Part shown: in pieces, positions 9,475-18,483 of the stretch | How positions within the stretch are numbered: the stretch's first letter is position 1 | How the letters are laid out: each line of letters starts with the position of its first letter | Assembly: GCF_036206005.1 (NCBI RefSeq) | Contig: NZ_CP108143.1 | Coordinates: 7,221,501 to 7,285,500, forward strand | Length of the DNA stretch: 64,000 nt | Source: Streptomyces sp. NBC_00178 | GTDB lineage: Bacteria; Actinomycetota; Actinomycetes; Streptomycetales; Streptomycetaceae | Direction of reading: 5' to 3' | Notes under the pieces: model-generated | Told to the model about the DNA's origin: nothing | Seen by the model: the letters and a program-made list of their open reading frames with translations, nothing else | Database searches by the model: none | Translations under genes and position numbers: made by a program

Positions 9475-10532
9475 TTCCGCGTCACTGAGTGGGGGCGCCG
9501 CTGAGGGCGGCAGAGACCGGAGCGCTGATGCCGACCTACCAACGGGCCGCACAGCCGACGTACTGCCCACACGGGCGGACCCCGGTGCGTTCACCGCCAG
9601 GCTGGGCCGGTGCCGGTGCCGGTGCCGGTGCCGGTGAGCGGGGTGGCTGGTTCGCCCGCCCGCCGACAGTGAGGGCGCCCTCGCCGCATGCCCGGTCGAC
9701 GTGCCGGATCCGGGCAGGGCAACATCCGGCTGCTCCGGCCTCCGCAGGGCGTCGGATTCGTATCCGCGCCGCCCGTGTCCCACCGAGCGGAGGCGGCACC
9801 GACCCCAGCACGAGGGGCAGCGCACAGACCCAGGGCGCGGCGTCACAGGAATGCACCGGCAGGTCTGGAAGGCAGAGCCACGCCGTACCGGCCAGAGGCG
9901 CAGTCCGCTGCGGTGCATGGGGCTGCGGCGGCACCGGCAGGCCAGGGAGATCCCGACGGGTTCCCCGGCCTGCCGGACCCACGTAACCCATGACAGTCGG
10001 ACGTGGCCACCACGGGTGGTGATGTCCGCCCAGCCCTCGTGAAATGTGCAGTCATCCGAGCGCCCCGCTCGGGTCGTCACCGCCGATGCGGGCCATCGCC
10101 TCGACGGCCCGGTTCGGCGGCAGTGACCTGCCGCTCACTTCGTCTCGGTCCTTCATCTGCGTAAGCGCACGATCAACTGGCGTAGGTGTGGATGCAGTCC
10201 CGCGGGCTGCCTTCCGACGCGGCATGTCTCCGCTCACTCGCGTTCGGGTGTGCCGGGGGCCGGTCCCGCGTGTCCCGGCCTCCTTCTGTATCAGCCTTCA
10301 CAGTTGGCCAATGGCGAGCCCGCCCTGGTGCAGGAACGGCCGCCCCCGCGTACGGTCGTCCCGCCGTACGGACTCGGCGGGCGCCGTACCCGCAGGTCAG
10401 TGGCTGGGACGTCCCGCGCGGAGGCCACTTCGACGTCAACTGTGGCCGGACATCGCGCTGTGCCCGCAGTCTCATTGCGGAGCCGGCCGGTTCGGTCGAC
10501 TCCACCCGTGCGATCCCACCAGGAGCGTTCCC
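9475..10532. other. Intergenic region with a hexanucleotide repeat
   Basis: No convincing gene was found in this 1.06-kb stretch, although a minus-strand frame near 9900-10060 has protein-like composition and may be a decayed remnant. Five tandem CCGGTG units occupy 9607-9636. The end of the region carries the promoter and leader of the secreted protein at 10533. Confidence 0.4.
9607..9636. repeat. Five tandem copies of CCGGTG
   Basis: An exact 6-bp repeat in five head-to-tail copies within the non-coding interval. It is a simple GC-rich microsatellite with no visible function. Confidence 0.9.
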
Positions 10533-10991
10533 GTGAAACTGACCAAGAAGCTGACGGCGACCCTGCTCACGTCCGCAGGCCTGGCCTCGGCCCTCGTCCC
10601 GCTGGCAGCCTCGTCCGCCTCGGCCGCCAGCCAGTACGGCTGCTCATACCCGCGCGTGTGCGTGTACGGCGGCTCCTACGCCGACGGAAGCATCATCGGC
10701 TGGTTCCAGGACAACGGCTACCAGAACATGCCGCTGTCGATCCAGAATGAGCCGGACGCGGTCGTCAACACGCGTAACGACGACTCCGTATGGCTGATCG
10801 ATACGGGCGCCACACCGGACCGGTACATCTGCATCCCGGCGAAGACCGCCGCGAACCTCGGCAAGTACGACCACCCCAACGGCACCACGTGGGCGAACGA
10901 CGTCGACACCATCAACATCTTCAACGACAACGGGCTGTGCAGCGGCACCAACCGCGTGCAGCAGGGCACCGTCCCCGCCAACTGGCCGTAA
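10533..10991 (+). CDS. Small secreted protein, peptidase inhibitor I36-like
   Basis: A 152-residue protein starting at GTG 10533, seven bases after AGGAG. The start gives a clean Sec leader (MKLTKKLTATLLTSAGLASA) cleaved near SASAA. An upstream extension in the same frame lacks any signal-peptide logic. The mature part holds CSYPRVCVYGGSYADG, then WFQDNGYQNM, a VNTRNDDSVWL segment and further cysteines, a pattern like Streptomyces I36 (SMI-type) inhibitors and related beta/gamma-crystallin-like proteins. The assignment rests on this pattern only. A strong terminator follows within 10 bp, so it is monocistronic. Confidence 0.78.
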   Translation: MKLTKKLTATLLTSAGLASALVPLAASSASAASQYGCSYPRVCVYGGSYADGSIIGWFQDNGYQNMPLSIQNEPDAVVNTRNDDSVWLIDTGATPDRYICIPAKTAANLGKYDHPNGTTWANDVDTINIFNDNGLCSGTNRVQQGTVPANWP

Positions 10992-10997
10992 CAAACG

Positions 10998-11030
10998 CGG
11001 CCGTCCCCGGGCCCAGGCCGGGGACGGCCG
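10998..11030 (+). terminator. Rho-independent-type hairpin after the I36-like gene
   Basis: CGGCCGTCCCCGG pairs perfectly with CCGGGGACGGCCG across a 7-nt loop, a 13-bp GC stem followed by TTT, starting 7 bp after the stop codon. Confidence 0.8.
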
Positions 11031-11031
11031 T

Positions 11032-11286
11032 TTGCGTCGCGGCGAGAGGTGTCGGCCAGGACAGCAGGACCGCATCGACGACGCCGTGCGCAAACTGATT
11101 GAGGTCCGCAGACAGGTGGGGACGCCCGACGTGGTCACCGTCCTCGCCGGCCAAGTTGCCTCGCTGCCGGCTGCGAGCGCCGGACCCGACGGCGATCCGG
11201 AGGCACTGTTCGACACGATGATCCGCGCGCAGATCGCCCTGGTCCGCAGGATCAATGCGCTCGAGAAGGAACGAGCCGACGGCTGA
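11032..11286 (+). pseudogene. Possible fragment of an unidentified small protein
   Basis: The frame from about 11068 reads QQDRIDDAVRKLIEVRRQVG and ends LVRRINALEKERADG, helical and acidic/basic balanced like a real protein. The open frame begins inside the terminator of the previous gene and has no ribosome-binding site or good start. It may be the C-terminal remnant of a hypothetical gene. No family was recognised. Confidence 0.33.
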
Positions 11287-11375
11287 CCGGCCGGTCAACA
11301 CTGGTGTAGTGCCTCCTGCCGGTGCAGTACCAACCTGCACGCTGGCGGTGTCCCGTTCGAGCGAAGGGATCAGCT

Positions 11376-11687
11376 GTGCCCGACCGACCTGAAATCGTCT
11401 GCATTTGCGGCTCTACCCGGTTCGTAGACGAGATGCGTGCGGTGAATCGTGATCTGACCCTCGCCGGGGTCATTGTTGTCGCGCCAGGCGAAGCTGACGA
11501 GTTGATCACCGACAAGCAGAAGGCGGCACTGAACGCCCTCCACCTGCGCAAGATCGACCTGGCAGACCGGATTCTGGTGGTCAACCCTGGCGGGTACGTC
11601 GGCGAGTCCACAAGGGGGGAAATCGACTATGCCCGCGCCATTGGCAAGCCGATTTCGTTCACGGATCCCGACCCCGCTGCAACGTAG
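11376..11687 (+). CDS. Small nucleoside 2-deoxyribosyltransferase-like protein
   Basis: A 103-residue protein from GTG 11376, preceded by GAAGGGA. It begins with a Rossmann-like strand and loop (PEIVCICGSTRFVDEM). It later has ADRILVVNPGGYVGESTRGE, the pattern of the nucleoside 2-deoxyribosyltransferase/DUF4406 superfamily, in which the ESTRGEIDYA helix carries the catalytic Glu. Proteins of this size occur widely in phages and actinomycetes and probably act on nucleotides, but the reaction is not established. A 19-bp hairpin follows, suggesting a single-gene unit. Confidence 0.72.
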   Translation: MPDRPEIVCICGSTRFVDEMRAVNRDLTLAGVIVVAPGEADELITDKQKAALNALHLRKIDLADRILVVNPGGYVGESTRGEIDYARAIGKPISFTDPDPAAT

Positions 11688-11721
11688 TTGGCCGGGGGAG
11701 GACAGGGCCAACACACACCAG

Positions 11722-11762
11722 CCCGATGCCACCGCCTCCGCCCCGGAGGCGGTGGCATCGGG
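11722..11762. terminator. Strong hairpin, 19-bp stem
   Basis: CCCGATGCCACCGCCTCCG at 11722-11740 and its exact reverse complement at 11744-11762 enclose a 3-nt loop. It sits 35 bp after the stop of the preceding plus-strand gene. No T-tract follows, which is common in Streptomyces terminators. Confidence 0.65.
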
Positions 11763-12014
11763 GGAGCGAGAGGCCCCTTGGCCCGCTCCAGTACCAGCGC
11801 GCCGTCTTTGCCGGTGCGGTGGCGGGGGAGGAGCTGCGCACCCCGCGCCCACGGCCGTGCGGGGGCGCGCGTACGACGTCGTGGCGCACCAGCAGACGGC
11901 GATGCCCGGGCAACTGCTCGCGCTCGCGGACGCCTACCCCGACGATCAAGAGCCGGGGAGCGGGACCTCAGGGAGCGTTGACCTGACGGCGCCGGGAGCC
12001 TTACGGGGCGTCTC

Positions 12015-12050
12015 GAAGGCGAAGGCGAAGGCGAAGGCGAAGGCGAAGGC
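12015..12050. repeat. Six tandem copies of GAAGGC
   Basis: An exact 6-bp unit repeated six times, directly next to the terminator of the DUF4157 gene. The interval 11763-12091 holds no convincing gene. Confidence 0.9.
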
Positions 12051-12081
12051 CCCGCCCGCTCCTCAAGAGGAGTGGGCGGGG
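12050..12081 (-). terminator. Terminator of the DUF4157 gene
   Basis: CCCCGCCCGCTCCTC pairs with GAGGAGTGGGCGGGG with one G-U pair. The stem begins 11 bp downstream of the minus-strand stop codon at 12092. Confidence 0.7.
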
Positions 12082-12091
12082 TGAGGGGTGG

Positions 12092-13486
12092 TCAGCGGCG
12101 GTCGCGCGGCGAGACATCCACGATGACCGGGGAGGCCGACCTGCTGGAGGAAGCGCGGGAGCGCTCTTCCTCGTCCTCGAAGCGCCGGTACTCCTCCGGC
12201 ACTTCGGAATCCGGCAGTGAGTCCATCGTCATCCGCGCGAACTCCAGCTCCGCGTCGCGGTGGATGTCATGCCGCGTGGGCAGGTCACCGGCCTGCTCGC
12301 GCGCGGCGACGGGGCGTTGGTCGTACGGGTCGAGTCTCGTGCCGAACCGCCTGCTGAGCGGGTCGTAGGGCGGCCTGATGTTGTACTCGGCCTCGCGGTA
12401 CTGGTTCGGCCCGATGTACCCGTTCGAGCCCATCTGCGTGATCGGCACGCCGAGCATGGCGGTACCGATCTCCGACGCGGCGGACTCGTAGCGGAGGTGG
12501 TGCATGTTCGTCTGCTGCGTGCCGACGAGCATGTTGTCGCGCCGCTGAGGCGTGCCGTGCACAGGGTCGCCGTGCGACCAGGCGGCCTCGCGGTGCAGCC
12601 AGCTGTACTGGGCGGGCCGGCTGCCCGACCGCCGCGCCGCGTCCCGCGCGGACCCGCCCATCAGCGTGTTCTGGTCGGGGACCCGGCGGCGCGGCACGTT
12701 CGCCATGGAATCGCTGGTCACGTAGCTGACGCCGTTGTTCTCGTAACTGCGGTTGCGGGAGTGGGTGTCCTCGATGGTGTCGTCGTCTTCCCAGGAAGGG
12801 CTGCGGGTGACAGTGAAGATCCGCGGGCCCGCGCGCTGCACCGCCGGCACCGCCGGTGTCGCGGACGGCGCCGCCGCCTGCGCGTCCTGGGCGGGGACGT
12901 CCGCCGGGTGCTGCGTGGGCGCGTTGCGCATCCTCGACGCCCACGCCTCCGCGTCCTTCTCGTCCGCGTCTTCGGCGTGGGAGACGGAGAGCCCGCCGCC
13001 GTTGTTCGTGCCCGCCACGGGCCCCCGCTGCTGCTGCCAGGTGTGCCGCAGCTCGTGCAGGATGGTGTGCTCGTCGCGACCGCCGTCGCCCACCACGATG
13101 TGCCGCCCCGTGGTGTAGGCGCGGGCCCCGAGCTCGGCCGCCGAGCGCCGCGCCTCCGCGCCGGTGTGTACCTCGACGTCGGCGAGGGAAGAGCCCAGGG
13201 CCCGCTCGGCCTTGAGCCGGATCGCCGGGTCGACCGGCCGGCCCCTGGACTGAATGACCTGAAGCACGGACGAACTCTGCACCGGCTGGTCGTGGCCACA
13301 CCTCGAGCCGTGGTCGTGCTCCTCTCCGGCCCGTTCGCGCCGCTGCGTGGCGATCAGGTGTGTCACGGCGGCGTTGCCCGCAGAACGCTGCAGTTCCAGG
13401 AGGGGGATGACCGGTGCGGCGGGTCGCGCCGCCCGGCGCGTCGCGTCTGGTGGCGCGGACACGGCGCCCCTGTGGTGTGTGAACAT
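12092..13486 (-). CDS. DUF4157 (eCIS-associated) protein with an uncharacterised C-terminal domain
   Basis: A 464-residue protein starting at ATG 13486 behind AGAGGAAG. Residues 29-41 carry the LLELQRSAGNAAV motif. DUF4157 spans about 80-158 with the zinc-metallopeptidase-like HELRH at 144-148 followed by TWQQQRG. DUF4157 proteins are strongly linked to extracellular contractile injection systems, as effector-loading or cleavage domains. After an Ala/Pro linker (195-220), residues 225-440 form a unique polar domain. It has a WLHREAAWSHGDP...NMLVGTQQTNMHH arrangement (H298, H305, N318, N327) that loosely resembles His/Asn metal-finger nucleases, so it may be a toxin cargo. No injection-system structural genes lie in this window. 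The nuclease idea is an inference. Confidence 0.85.
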   Translation of the reverse strand: MFTHHRGAVSAPPDATRRAARPAAPVIPLLELQRSAGNAAVTHLIATQRRERAGEEHDHGSRCGHDQPVQSSSVLQVIQSRGRPVDPAIRLKAERALGSSLADVEVHTGAEARRSAAELGARAYTTGRHIVVGDGGRDEHTILHELRHTWQQQRGPVAGTNNGGGLSVSHAEDADEKDAEAWASRMRNAPTQHPADVPAQDAQAAAPSATPAVPAVQRAGPRIFTVTRSPSWEDDDTIEDTHSRNRSYENNGVSYVTSDSMANVPRRRVPDQNTLMGGSARDAARRSGSRPAQYSWLHREAAWSHGDPVHGTPQRRDNMLVGTQQTNMHHLRYESAASEIGTAMLGVPITQMGSNGYIGPNQYREAEYNIRPPYDPLSRRFGTRLDPYDQRPVAAREQAGDLPTRHDIHRDAELEFARMTMDSLPDSEVPEEYRRFEDEEERSRASSSRSASPVIVDVSPRDRR

Positions 13487-14337
13487 GAACTTCCTCTGTT
13501 GCGATAGTGCGCGTTGGTACCGCCTCAGCAAACCGCCGCGCCGGAGCGACGGCAAGGCATCGGAAGGGCACATCCCGAGGACCCTACGGCCATCGCCAGC
13601 CGGATGGCGGCGCCCGAGGCGACCGGACCGACAGGCACCACCGGTGTGCCATCACCTGGGTGGGCCGCGTGCTTGCCGGCCCGGCCGGACAGAGGCCGCG
13701 CCGGCCGGGTCGGGACGGCTGACTGCGGCGTCGCTCGCGGACAAACCGTTGAGCGGACACGTACTCAAGGCGGAAACGGACACCTGTGGTGCCTTGCAGG
13801 CAACGCAGGGCCAACGGCCAAGGCTGTCCGGCCGCGCTAGCGCTGAGTACCTGGACGGGAACGCCGCATGTCCGGCCAGTTGTTCCTGGACACCGAGCCA
13901 GATCACGAAGGCGTGCATGAGCGCGTTGCCGAGGTGAAGCCCCGCGCTGTGGGCGACCCTGTCGGAGGCCGCGCCCTACTGGACCGCCATGCGCTCCGCC
14001 GGCCGTGTTCCGGGCGCTGGGCTGCTCGTCGCGGGCAGGCGGGATGGAGATCGCGGTGTCGTCCCTGGGGGACATGGCGATGCTCCTTCGGCGTTGGGCA
14101 GCCAGTCGGACTTCGGTGACCGCGCCCGGTTGTTCCAGCAGCATCGTTCGGGCTTCTTGACCCAGGTGGTCTGCTCGCACCTGTACGGGCAGACGCATCG
14201 CTGCTCTCAGCCTTCACCAGGAGGTTCGCCCCACTTCTGAGTGAGAGGAGGTTCTGCGAACGAATCCGGGCGTGATGGGAGTCCGGTGACCCGTGATTGA
14301 TCTTGCCCGCGCAAAGGACCGTTTGAGCGAAGAGCGG
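13487..14337. other. Gap with possible decayed coding sequence
   Basis: On the minus strand, successive frames give MSPRDDTAISIPPARDEQPS and, after a stop and frame change, HLGNALMHAFVIWLGVQEQL. These look like pieces of one broken small protein at about 13800-14080. No family could be assigned and no intact gene is present. Confidence 0.35.
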
Positions 14338-15234
14338 TCAGGGGGATGTGTGCGGAACTTCCCGGTGGGGCGCGGCTGCGGGCGCGGTCATGTCGAGCAG
14401 GAGCAGGGCGTCGTGGTCGGGGGTGCCGGGTTCGGCGGTGTAGACACCGATGCGCTGGCCGGGGGTGCCTTCCAGCTGCATGGACTGGGAGGTGAGCGTG
14501 AGGGTGCCGACGCGGGGATGGTGGAAGGTCTTCTGTGCGGGTTTGCGGCCGGTGACCTCGTAGCGTTCCCACAGCCGGGCGAAGTCGGGGCTTTTGAGGA
14601 GGAGCTCGCCGACGAGGTTGGTCAGGTCCGGGGCGTCGGGTGCGGTCCCGGCGACGGCGCGCAGGCGGGCGACGCAGGCGGTGATCTGGCGGTCCCAGTC
14701 GGTGAACAGGGAGCGCGAGGCCGGGTGGAGGAAGAGGTAGCGGGCCAGGTTGCGGTGTTTGGCGGGCCAGTCCTCGAGTCCCGCGTACAGGGCGAGGCCG
14801 CCGGGGTTCCAGGCCAGCATGTCCATGCTGCGGCTGATGACGTAGGCCGGGTTCGGCCGCAGCGACTCCAGCAGCAGCTTGAGGTGGGGTCGCACGGTGC
14901 GGCCCGGGGCCGGGGGTGGCTCGGGGGCGTAGCGGGCGGCGCGGGCAGCGAGCTCACGCAGGTGCTGGTGCTCCTGGTCGTCCATGTGCAGGGCGCGGGC
15001 CAGGGAGTCGAGGACGGCGGGGCTGGGGCGGGTCTCCTTGCCGCGCTCCAGGCGCACGTAGTAGTCGATGCTGATGCCGGCGAGGGTGGCCAGCTCCTCG
15101 CGGCGCAGGCCGGGGGTGCGGCGGACGCCGGCGCCGACGGAGAGACCGACGTGTTCGGGACTGGTCTGGGTGCGGCGGGCGCGCAGGAAGCGGCCCAGCT
15201 CGACGCCCTCGCTGTTCGCGCTCTGGGATGCCAT
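14338..15234 (-). CDS. XRE-family regulator with MmyB-like ligand-binding domain
   Basis: A 298-residue protein. Residues about 10-85 form a cro/C1-type helix-turn-helix (GLRREELATLAGISIDYYVR, LERGKETRPSPAVLDSLARA). Residues about 105-285 match the MmyB-like domain found in many Streptomyces regulators (AWNPGGLALYAGLEDW, FHHPRVGTLTLTSQSM), which in relatives binds a fatty-acid-like ligand. ATG 15234 gives the canonical N-terminus. It is divergent from the aldo/keto reductase operon starting at 15450 and is the likely regulator of that redox cassette. Confidence 0.92.
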   Translation of the reverse strand: MASQSANSEGVELGRFLRARRTQTSPEHVGLSVGAGVRRTPGLRREELATLAGISIDYYVRLERGKETRPSPAVLDSLARALHMDDQEHQHLRELAARAARYAPEPPPAPGRTVRPHLKLLLESLRPNPAYVISRSMDMLAWNPGGLALYAGLEDWPAKHRNLARYLFLHPASRSLFTDWDRQITACVARLRAVAGTAPDAPDLTNLVGELLLKSPDFARLWERYEVTGRKPAQKTFHHPRVGTLTLTSQSMQLEGTPGQRIGVYTAEPGTPDHDALLLLDMTAPAAAPHREVPHTSP

Positions 15235-15449
15235 GACTCCAGTCTCACCTGCCCGGCACCTGCCCCGCAGACGGGAGGGGGGCCCTGTCATTACCCCCGA
15301 AGAGCCCGCCCTGCCACACCCGAGCAATCCGGGCGAAGGTGAATGAGGAAGACGCCGGATCCTCGCGCTGCCGGGGCTCCAACCGGCACGACCTGCCGGG
15401 CCGGGCGACAGTGAGAGACCAGGCCACACCATGATCGGAAGAGGGCGAG

Positions 15450-16427
15450 ATGCAGTACATCAAGCTGCGTGACCTGGAGGTTTCCAGGATTGGGCTGGGT
15501 GCGATGGGCATGTCCCACGGCTATACCGGCTCCGGTACCGATGACGCGGAGTCGATCCGGACCGTGCACCGAGCCCTGGAGCTGGGCGTCACGCTGATCG
15601 ACACCGCCGAGATCTACGGCCCCTACACCAATGAGGATCTCCTCGGGCGGGCACTGAAAGGCCGCCGGGACCAGGTGGTGCTGGCCACCAAGTTCGGCCT
15701 GGTCTCGCACGCCGGCGACGGCGCGTGGAACCAGGATTCCAGCCCGGCCAACATCCGCACCGCCGTCGAGGGCTCCCTCAAGCGGCTGGGCACCGACCAC
15801 ATCGACCTGTACTACCAGCACCGAGTCGATCCGAACACGCCGATCGAGGAGACCGCCGGCGCCGTGGGCGAACTGATCGCCGAGGGCAAGGTGCGCGCCT
15901 TCGGGCTCTCCGAGGCCGGACCGGACACCATCCGCCGGGCCCACGCCGTCCAGCCCGTCACCGCGGTTCAGTCCGAGTACTCCCTGTTCACCCGCGGCAT
16001 CGAGGAGCGCGTGCTGCCCGTCCTGCGGGAGCTGAACATCGGCCTCGTGCCGTTCTCCCCGCTGGGCCGCGGTTTCCTGACCGGCACCGTGCGCTCCACC
16101 GACCAGTTCGACGAGAACGACTTCCGCCGTGACAACCCACGCTTCACGGGCGAGAACTTCCAGCGCAACCTGGCGCTGGCCGACGAGGTCAAGGTCCTTG
16201 CCGACGAGGCCGGTGCCACGCCCGGTCAGGTGGCACTGGCCTGGCTGCTTGCCCAGGGCGACGACATCGCCCCGATCCCCGGCACCAAGCGTGTGGCCCG
16301 GGTCGAGGAGAACACCGCCGCGGACACTGTCACGCTGACTGCCGAGCAGCTGGAGAGGCTCTCCAGCCTGCCGCCCGCCGCCGGCGACACCCACACCGAG
16401 GCTCAGGCCCGGATGCTCGAACGCTGA
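15450..16427 (+). CDS. Aldo/keto reductase (325 aa)
   Basis: A complete AKR with the catalytic tetrad visible: D51 and Y56 (LIDTAEIYGPYTNE), K81 (VVLATKFG) and H124 (DLYYQHRVD). The C-terminal NADPH-binding segment is AWLLAQGDDIAPIPGTKRVA. It has the length and motifs of the YakC/AKR13 type, which reduces aldehydes and ketones with NADPH in the cytosol. A purine-rich site (GAAGAGGGCGAG) precedes the ATG. It is first in a likely four-gene operon (42 bp, 35 bp and 98 bp gaps). Confidence 0.93.
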   Translation: MQYIKLRDLEVSRIGLGAMGMSHGYTGSGTDDAESIRTVHRALELGVTLIDTAEIYGPYTNEDLLGRALKGRRDQVVLATKFGLVSHAGDGAWNQDSSPANIRTAVEGSLKRLGTDHIDLYYQHRVDPNTPIEETAGAVGELIAEGKVRAFGLSEAGPDTIRRAHAVQPVTAVQSEYSLFTRGIEERVLPVLRELNIGLVPFSPLGRGFLTGTVRSTDQFDENDFRRDNPRFTGENFQRNLALADEVKVLADEAGATPGQVALAWLLAQGDDIAPIPGTKRVARVEENTAADTVTLTAEQLERLSSLPPAAGDTHTEAQARMLER

Positions 16428-16469
16428 CCCCCGGCCCCTGAACGCCCCCCGTTTGGAGCAGTACCTCTG

Positions 16470-17498
16470 ATGCGTGCAGCAGTGATGTACGGAGCCGGTG
16501 ACGTCCGCGTCCAGGACCGGCCCGACCCGAAGATCGTCCATCCAGCCGACGCCGTGGTCCGCGTCGTCGCCTCCTGTGTGTGCGGCAGCGACCTGTGGCC
16601 CTTCGCCTCGATGCCCGCTACCGGCACCGGCCGCCCCATGGGCCACGAGTTCCTCGGCATCGTGGAGGAGGCCGGCACGGACGTGACCGGTCTGAAGGCC
16701 GGTGATCTGGTCGTCGCCCCTTTCACCTACAGCGACAACACCTGCGACTACTGCGCCATGGGCCTGCACATCTCCTGCCGCAACGGCGGCCGGTACGGCT
16801 TCGACGGCGTCGACGGCGGCCAGGGCGAAGCCGTCCGCGTCCCGTACGCCGAGGGCACCTTGGTGAAGCTACCGGTGGCCGCCGACTCCGCGCTGCTGCC
16901 GTCGCTGCTCGCGCTGTCGGACGTGATGACCACCGGCCACCACGGCACGGTCACCGCCGGCGTCGGCCGCGGCGACACCGTGCTGGTGGTCGGGGACGGC
17001 GCGGTCGGCCTGTGCGCGGTGATCGCCGCGAAGCGGCTGGGTGCCGAGCGGATCCTGCTCGCCGGCCGCCACGAGGCCCGCACCGGCCTGGGCCGTGAGC
17101 TCGGCGCGACCGACGTGGTCGCGGAGCGTGGTGAGGAAGGCATCGCCCGTATCCGGGAGCTGACCGGTGGCGCGGACAAGGTCATCGAGGCCGTCGGCAC
17201 CCGCCAGGCTTTCGACACCGCGCTGGGCGCGGTCCGGGACGGCGGCACCGTCAGCCGCCTGGGCGTTCCCCAGTACGAGCAGGGCCCGATCGGCCCGGCC
17301 GCGTTCATGCGCAACATCACCCTGACCGGCGGCGCCAGTCCCGCCCGCGCCTACATCGAGCAGCTGCTGCCCGACGTACTGGACGGCACCATCACCCCCG
17401 GCCGCGTCTTCGACCAGATTTTCCCCCTCGGCCGGGCACCGGACGCCTACCGGGCCATGGCCGACCGCCAGGTCCTCAAGGCCCTCCTCCGCCCCTGA
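16470..17498 (+). CDS. Zinc-dependent alcohol dehydrogenase (MDR superfamily)
   Basis: A 342-residue medium-chain dehydrogenase. The catalytic zinc ligands C38 (SCVCGSDLWPF) and H59/E60 (MGHEFLG) are present. The structural-zinc loop is only partly conserved (C92, C95 and C103, with the third usual Cys missing). The NAD(P) site is VLVVGDGAVGLCAV. Such enzymes oxidise or reduce alcohols and aldehydes. It lies between two aldo/keto reductases in one apparent operon, suggesting shared carbonyl or alcohol detoxification, with substrates unknown. Confidence 0.92.
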   Translation: MRAAVMYGAGDVRVQDRPDPKIVHPADAVVRVVASCVCGSDLWPFASMPATGTGRPMGHEFLGIVEEAGTDVTGLKAGDLVVAPFTYSDNTCDYCAMGLHISCRNGGRYGFDGVDGGQGEAVRVPYAEGTLVKLPVAADSALLPSLLALSDVMTTGHHGTVTAGVGRGDTVLVVGDGAVGLCAVIAAKRLGAERILLAGRHEARTGLGRELGATDVVAERGEEGIARIRELTGGADKVIEAVGTRQAFDTALGAVRDGGTVSRLGVPQYEQGPIGPAAFMRNITLTGGASPARAYIEQLLPDVLDGTITPGRVFDQIFPLGRAPDAYRAMADRQVLKALLRP

Positions 17499-17533
17499 CC
17501 ACCCGCCCCGCGCAGCGAAGGAACATCCCGCTC

Positions 17534-18385
17534 ATGCAGACCGTCACTTTCAACAACGGCGTCAAGATGCCGCTCCTCGGCTTCGGCGTCTACCAGATCC
17601 CCGCCGAGGACACCGAGCGCGCCGTCTCCGAGGCACTGGCCTCCGGCTACCGCCTGCTGGACACCGCCGCCGCCTACGGCAACGAAGAAGCCGTCGGCCG
17701 CGCCATCAAGTCCAGCAGCCTCCCGCGCGAGGAGCTGTTCGTCACCACCAAGCTGTGGGTCCAGGACGCCCCCGCCCAGGACAACACCCGCCGCGCGTTC
17801 GAGACGTCCCTGAACAAGCTGGGTCTGGACCACCTCGACCTGTACCTGATGCACCAGCCCTTCGGCGACGTCTACGGCCAGTGGCGCGCCATGGAAGCCC
17901 TCAACCACGAGGGCCTTACGAAGGCGATCGGCGTCGCCAACTTCTACCCCGACCGGCTGATCGACCTGATCATCAACAACGAGATCACCCCGCAGGTCAA
18001 CCAGATCGAGGCCCACCCCTTCTTCCAGCGCGCCGACTACCAGGACCTCATGCGCGAGCACGGCGTGCAGATCCAGTCCTGGGGCGGCTTCGCCGAAGGC
18101 AGGAACGGCCTGTTCGCCAACCCGCTCCTCGCCGAGATCGGCAAGCAGTACGGCAAGTCCGTCGCCCAGGTCGTGCTCCGCTGGCTCACCCAGCGCGGCG
18201 TCGTCGCCATCCCCAAGTCCGTCCGCGCCGAGCGCATGGCCGAGAACATCGACGTCTTCGACTTCGAGCTCACCGACGAGCAGATCGCGCGGATCGCCAC
18301 CCTCGACACCGGCAGCTCCCTGTTCTTCGACCACCACGACCCCGAGATGGTCAAGTGGCTTGCGGGGCGCCGTCTGGACAGCTGA
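17534..18385 (+). CDS. Aldo/keto reductase, 2,5-diketo-D-gluconate reductase type
   Basis: A 283-residue AKR with tetrad D43, Y48 (RLLDTAAAYGNEEAVG), K73 (FVTTKLWV) and H107 (DLYLMHQPF). The C-terminal coenzyme motif is GVVAIPKSVRAERMAENIDV. The motifs and size are those of AKR5-like NADPH reductases. AAGGAACA precedes the ATG. It is the third gene of the redox operon. Confidence 0.93.
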   Translation: MQTVTFNNGVKMPLLGFGVYQIPAEDTERAVSEALASGYRLLDTAAAYGNEEAVGRAIKSSSLPREELFVTTKLWVQDAPAQDNTRRAFETSLNKLGLDHLDLYLMHQPFGDVYGQWRAMEALNHEGLTKAIGVANFYPDRLIDLIINNEITPQVNQIEAHPFFQRADYQDLMREHGVQIQSWGGFAEGRNGLFANPLLAEIGKQYGKSVAQVVLRWLTQRGVVAIPKSVRAERMAENIDVFDFELTDEQIARIATLDTGSSLFFDHHDPEMVKWLAGRRLDS

Positions 18386-18483
18386 ACGCCTCACCCACCT
18401 CCCCTCGCCGGCCGCGGGTGCCCCCAAGGCGAATGCCCAAGGGCGCCCGCCCGGCTTGCACGGTTCACCAGGAGCCGCCCACC

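Noticed and set aside
10044..10532. N-terminal extension of the I36-like protein by 163 codons
   Set aside because: The extension is Arg/Ser-rich and would bury the signal peptide; the GTG at 10533 has a good ribosome-binding site.
12260..13507. A 415-codon plus-strand open frame opposite the DUF4157 gene
   Set aside because: Val/Arg/Gly-rich shadow; the minus strand carries the recognisable domain, ribosome-binding site and terminator.
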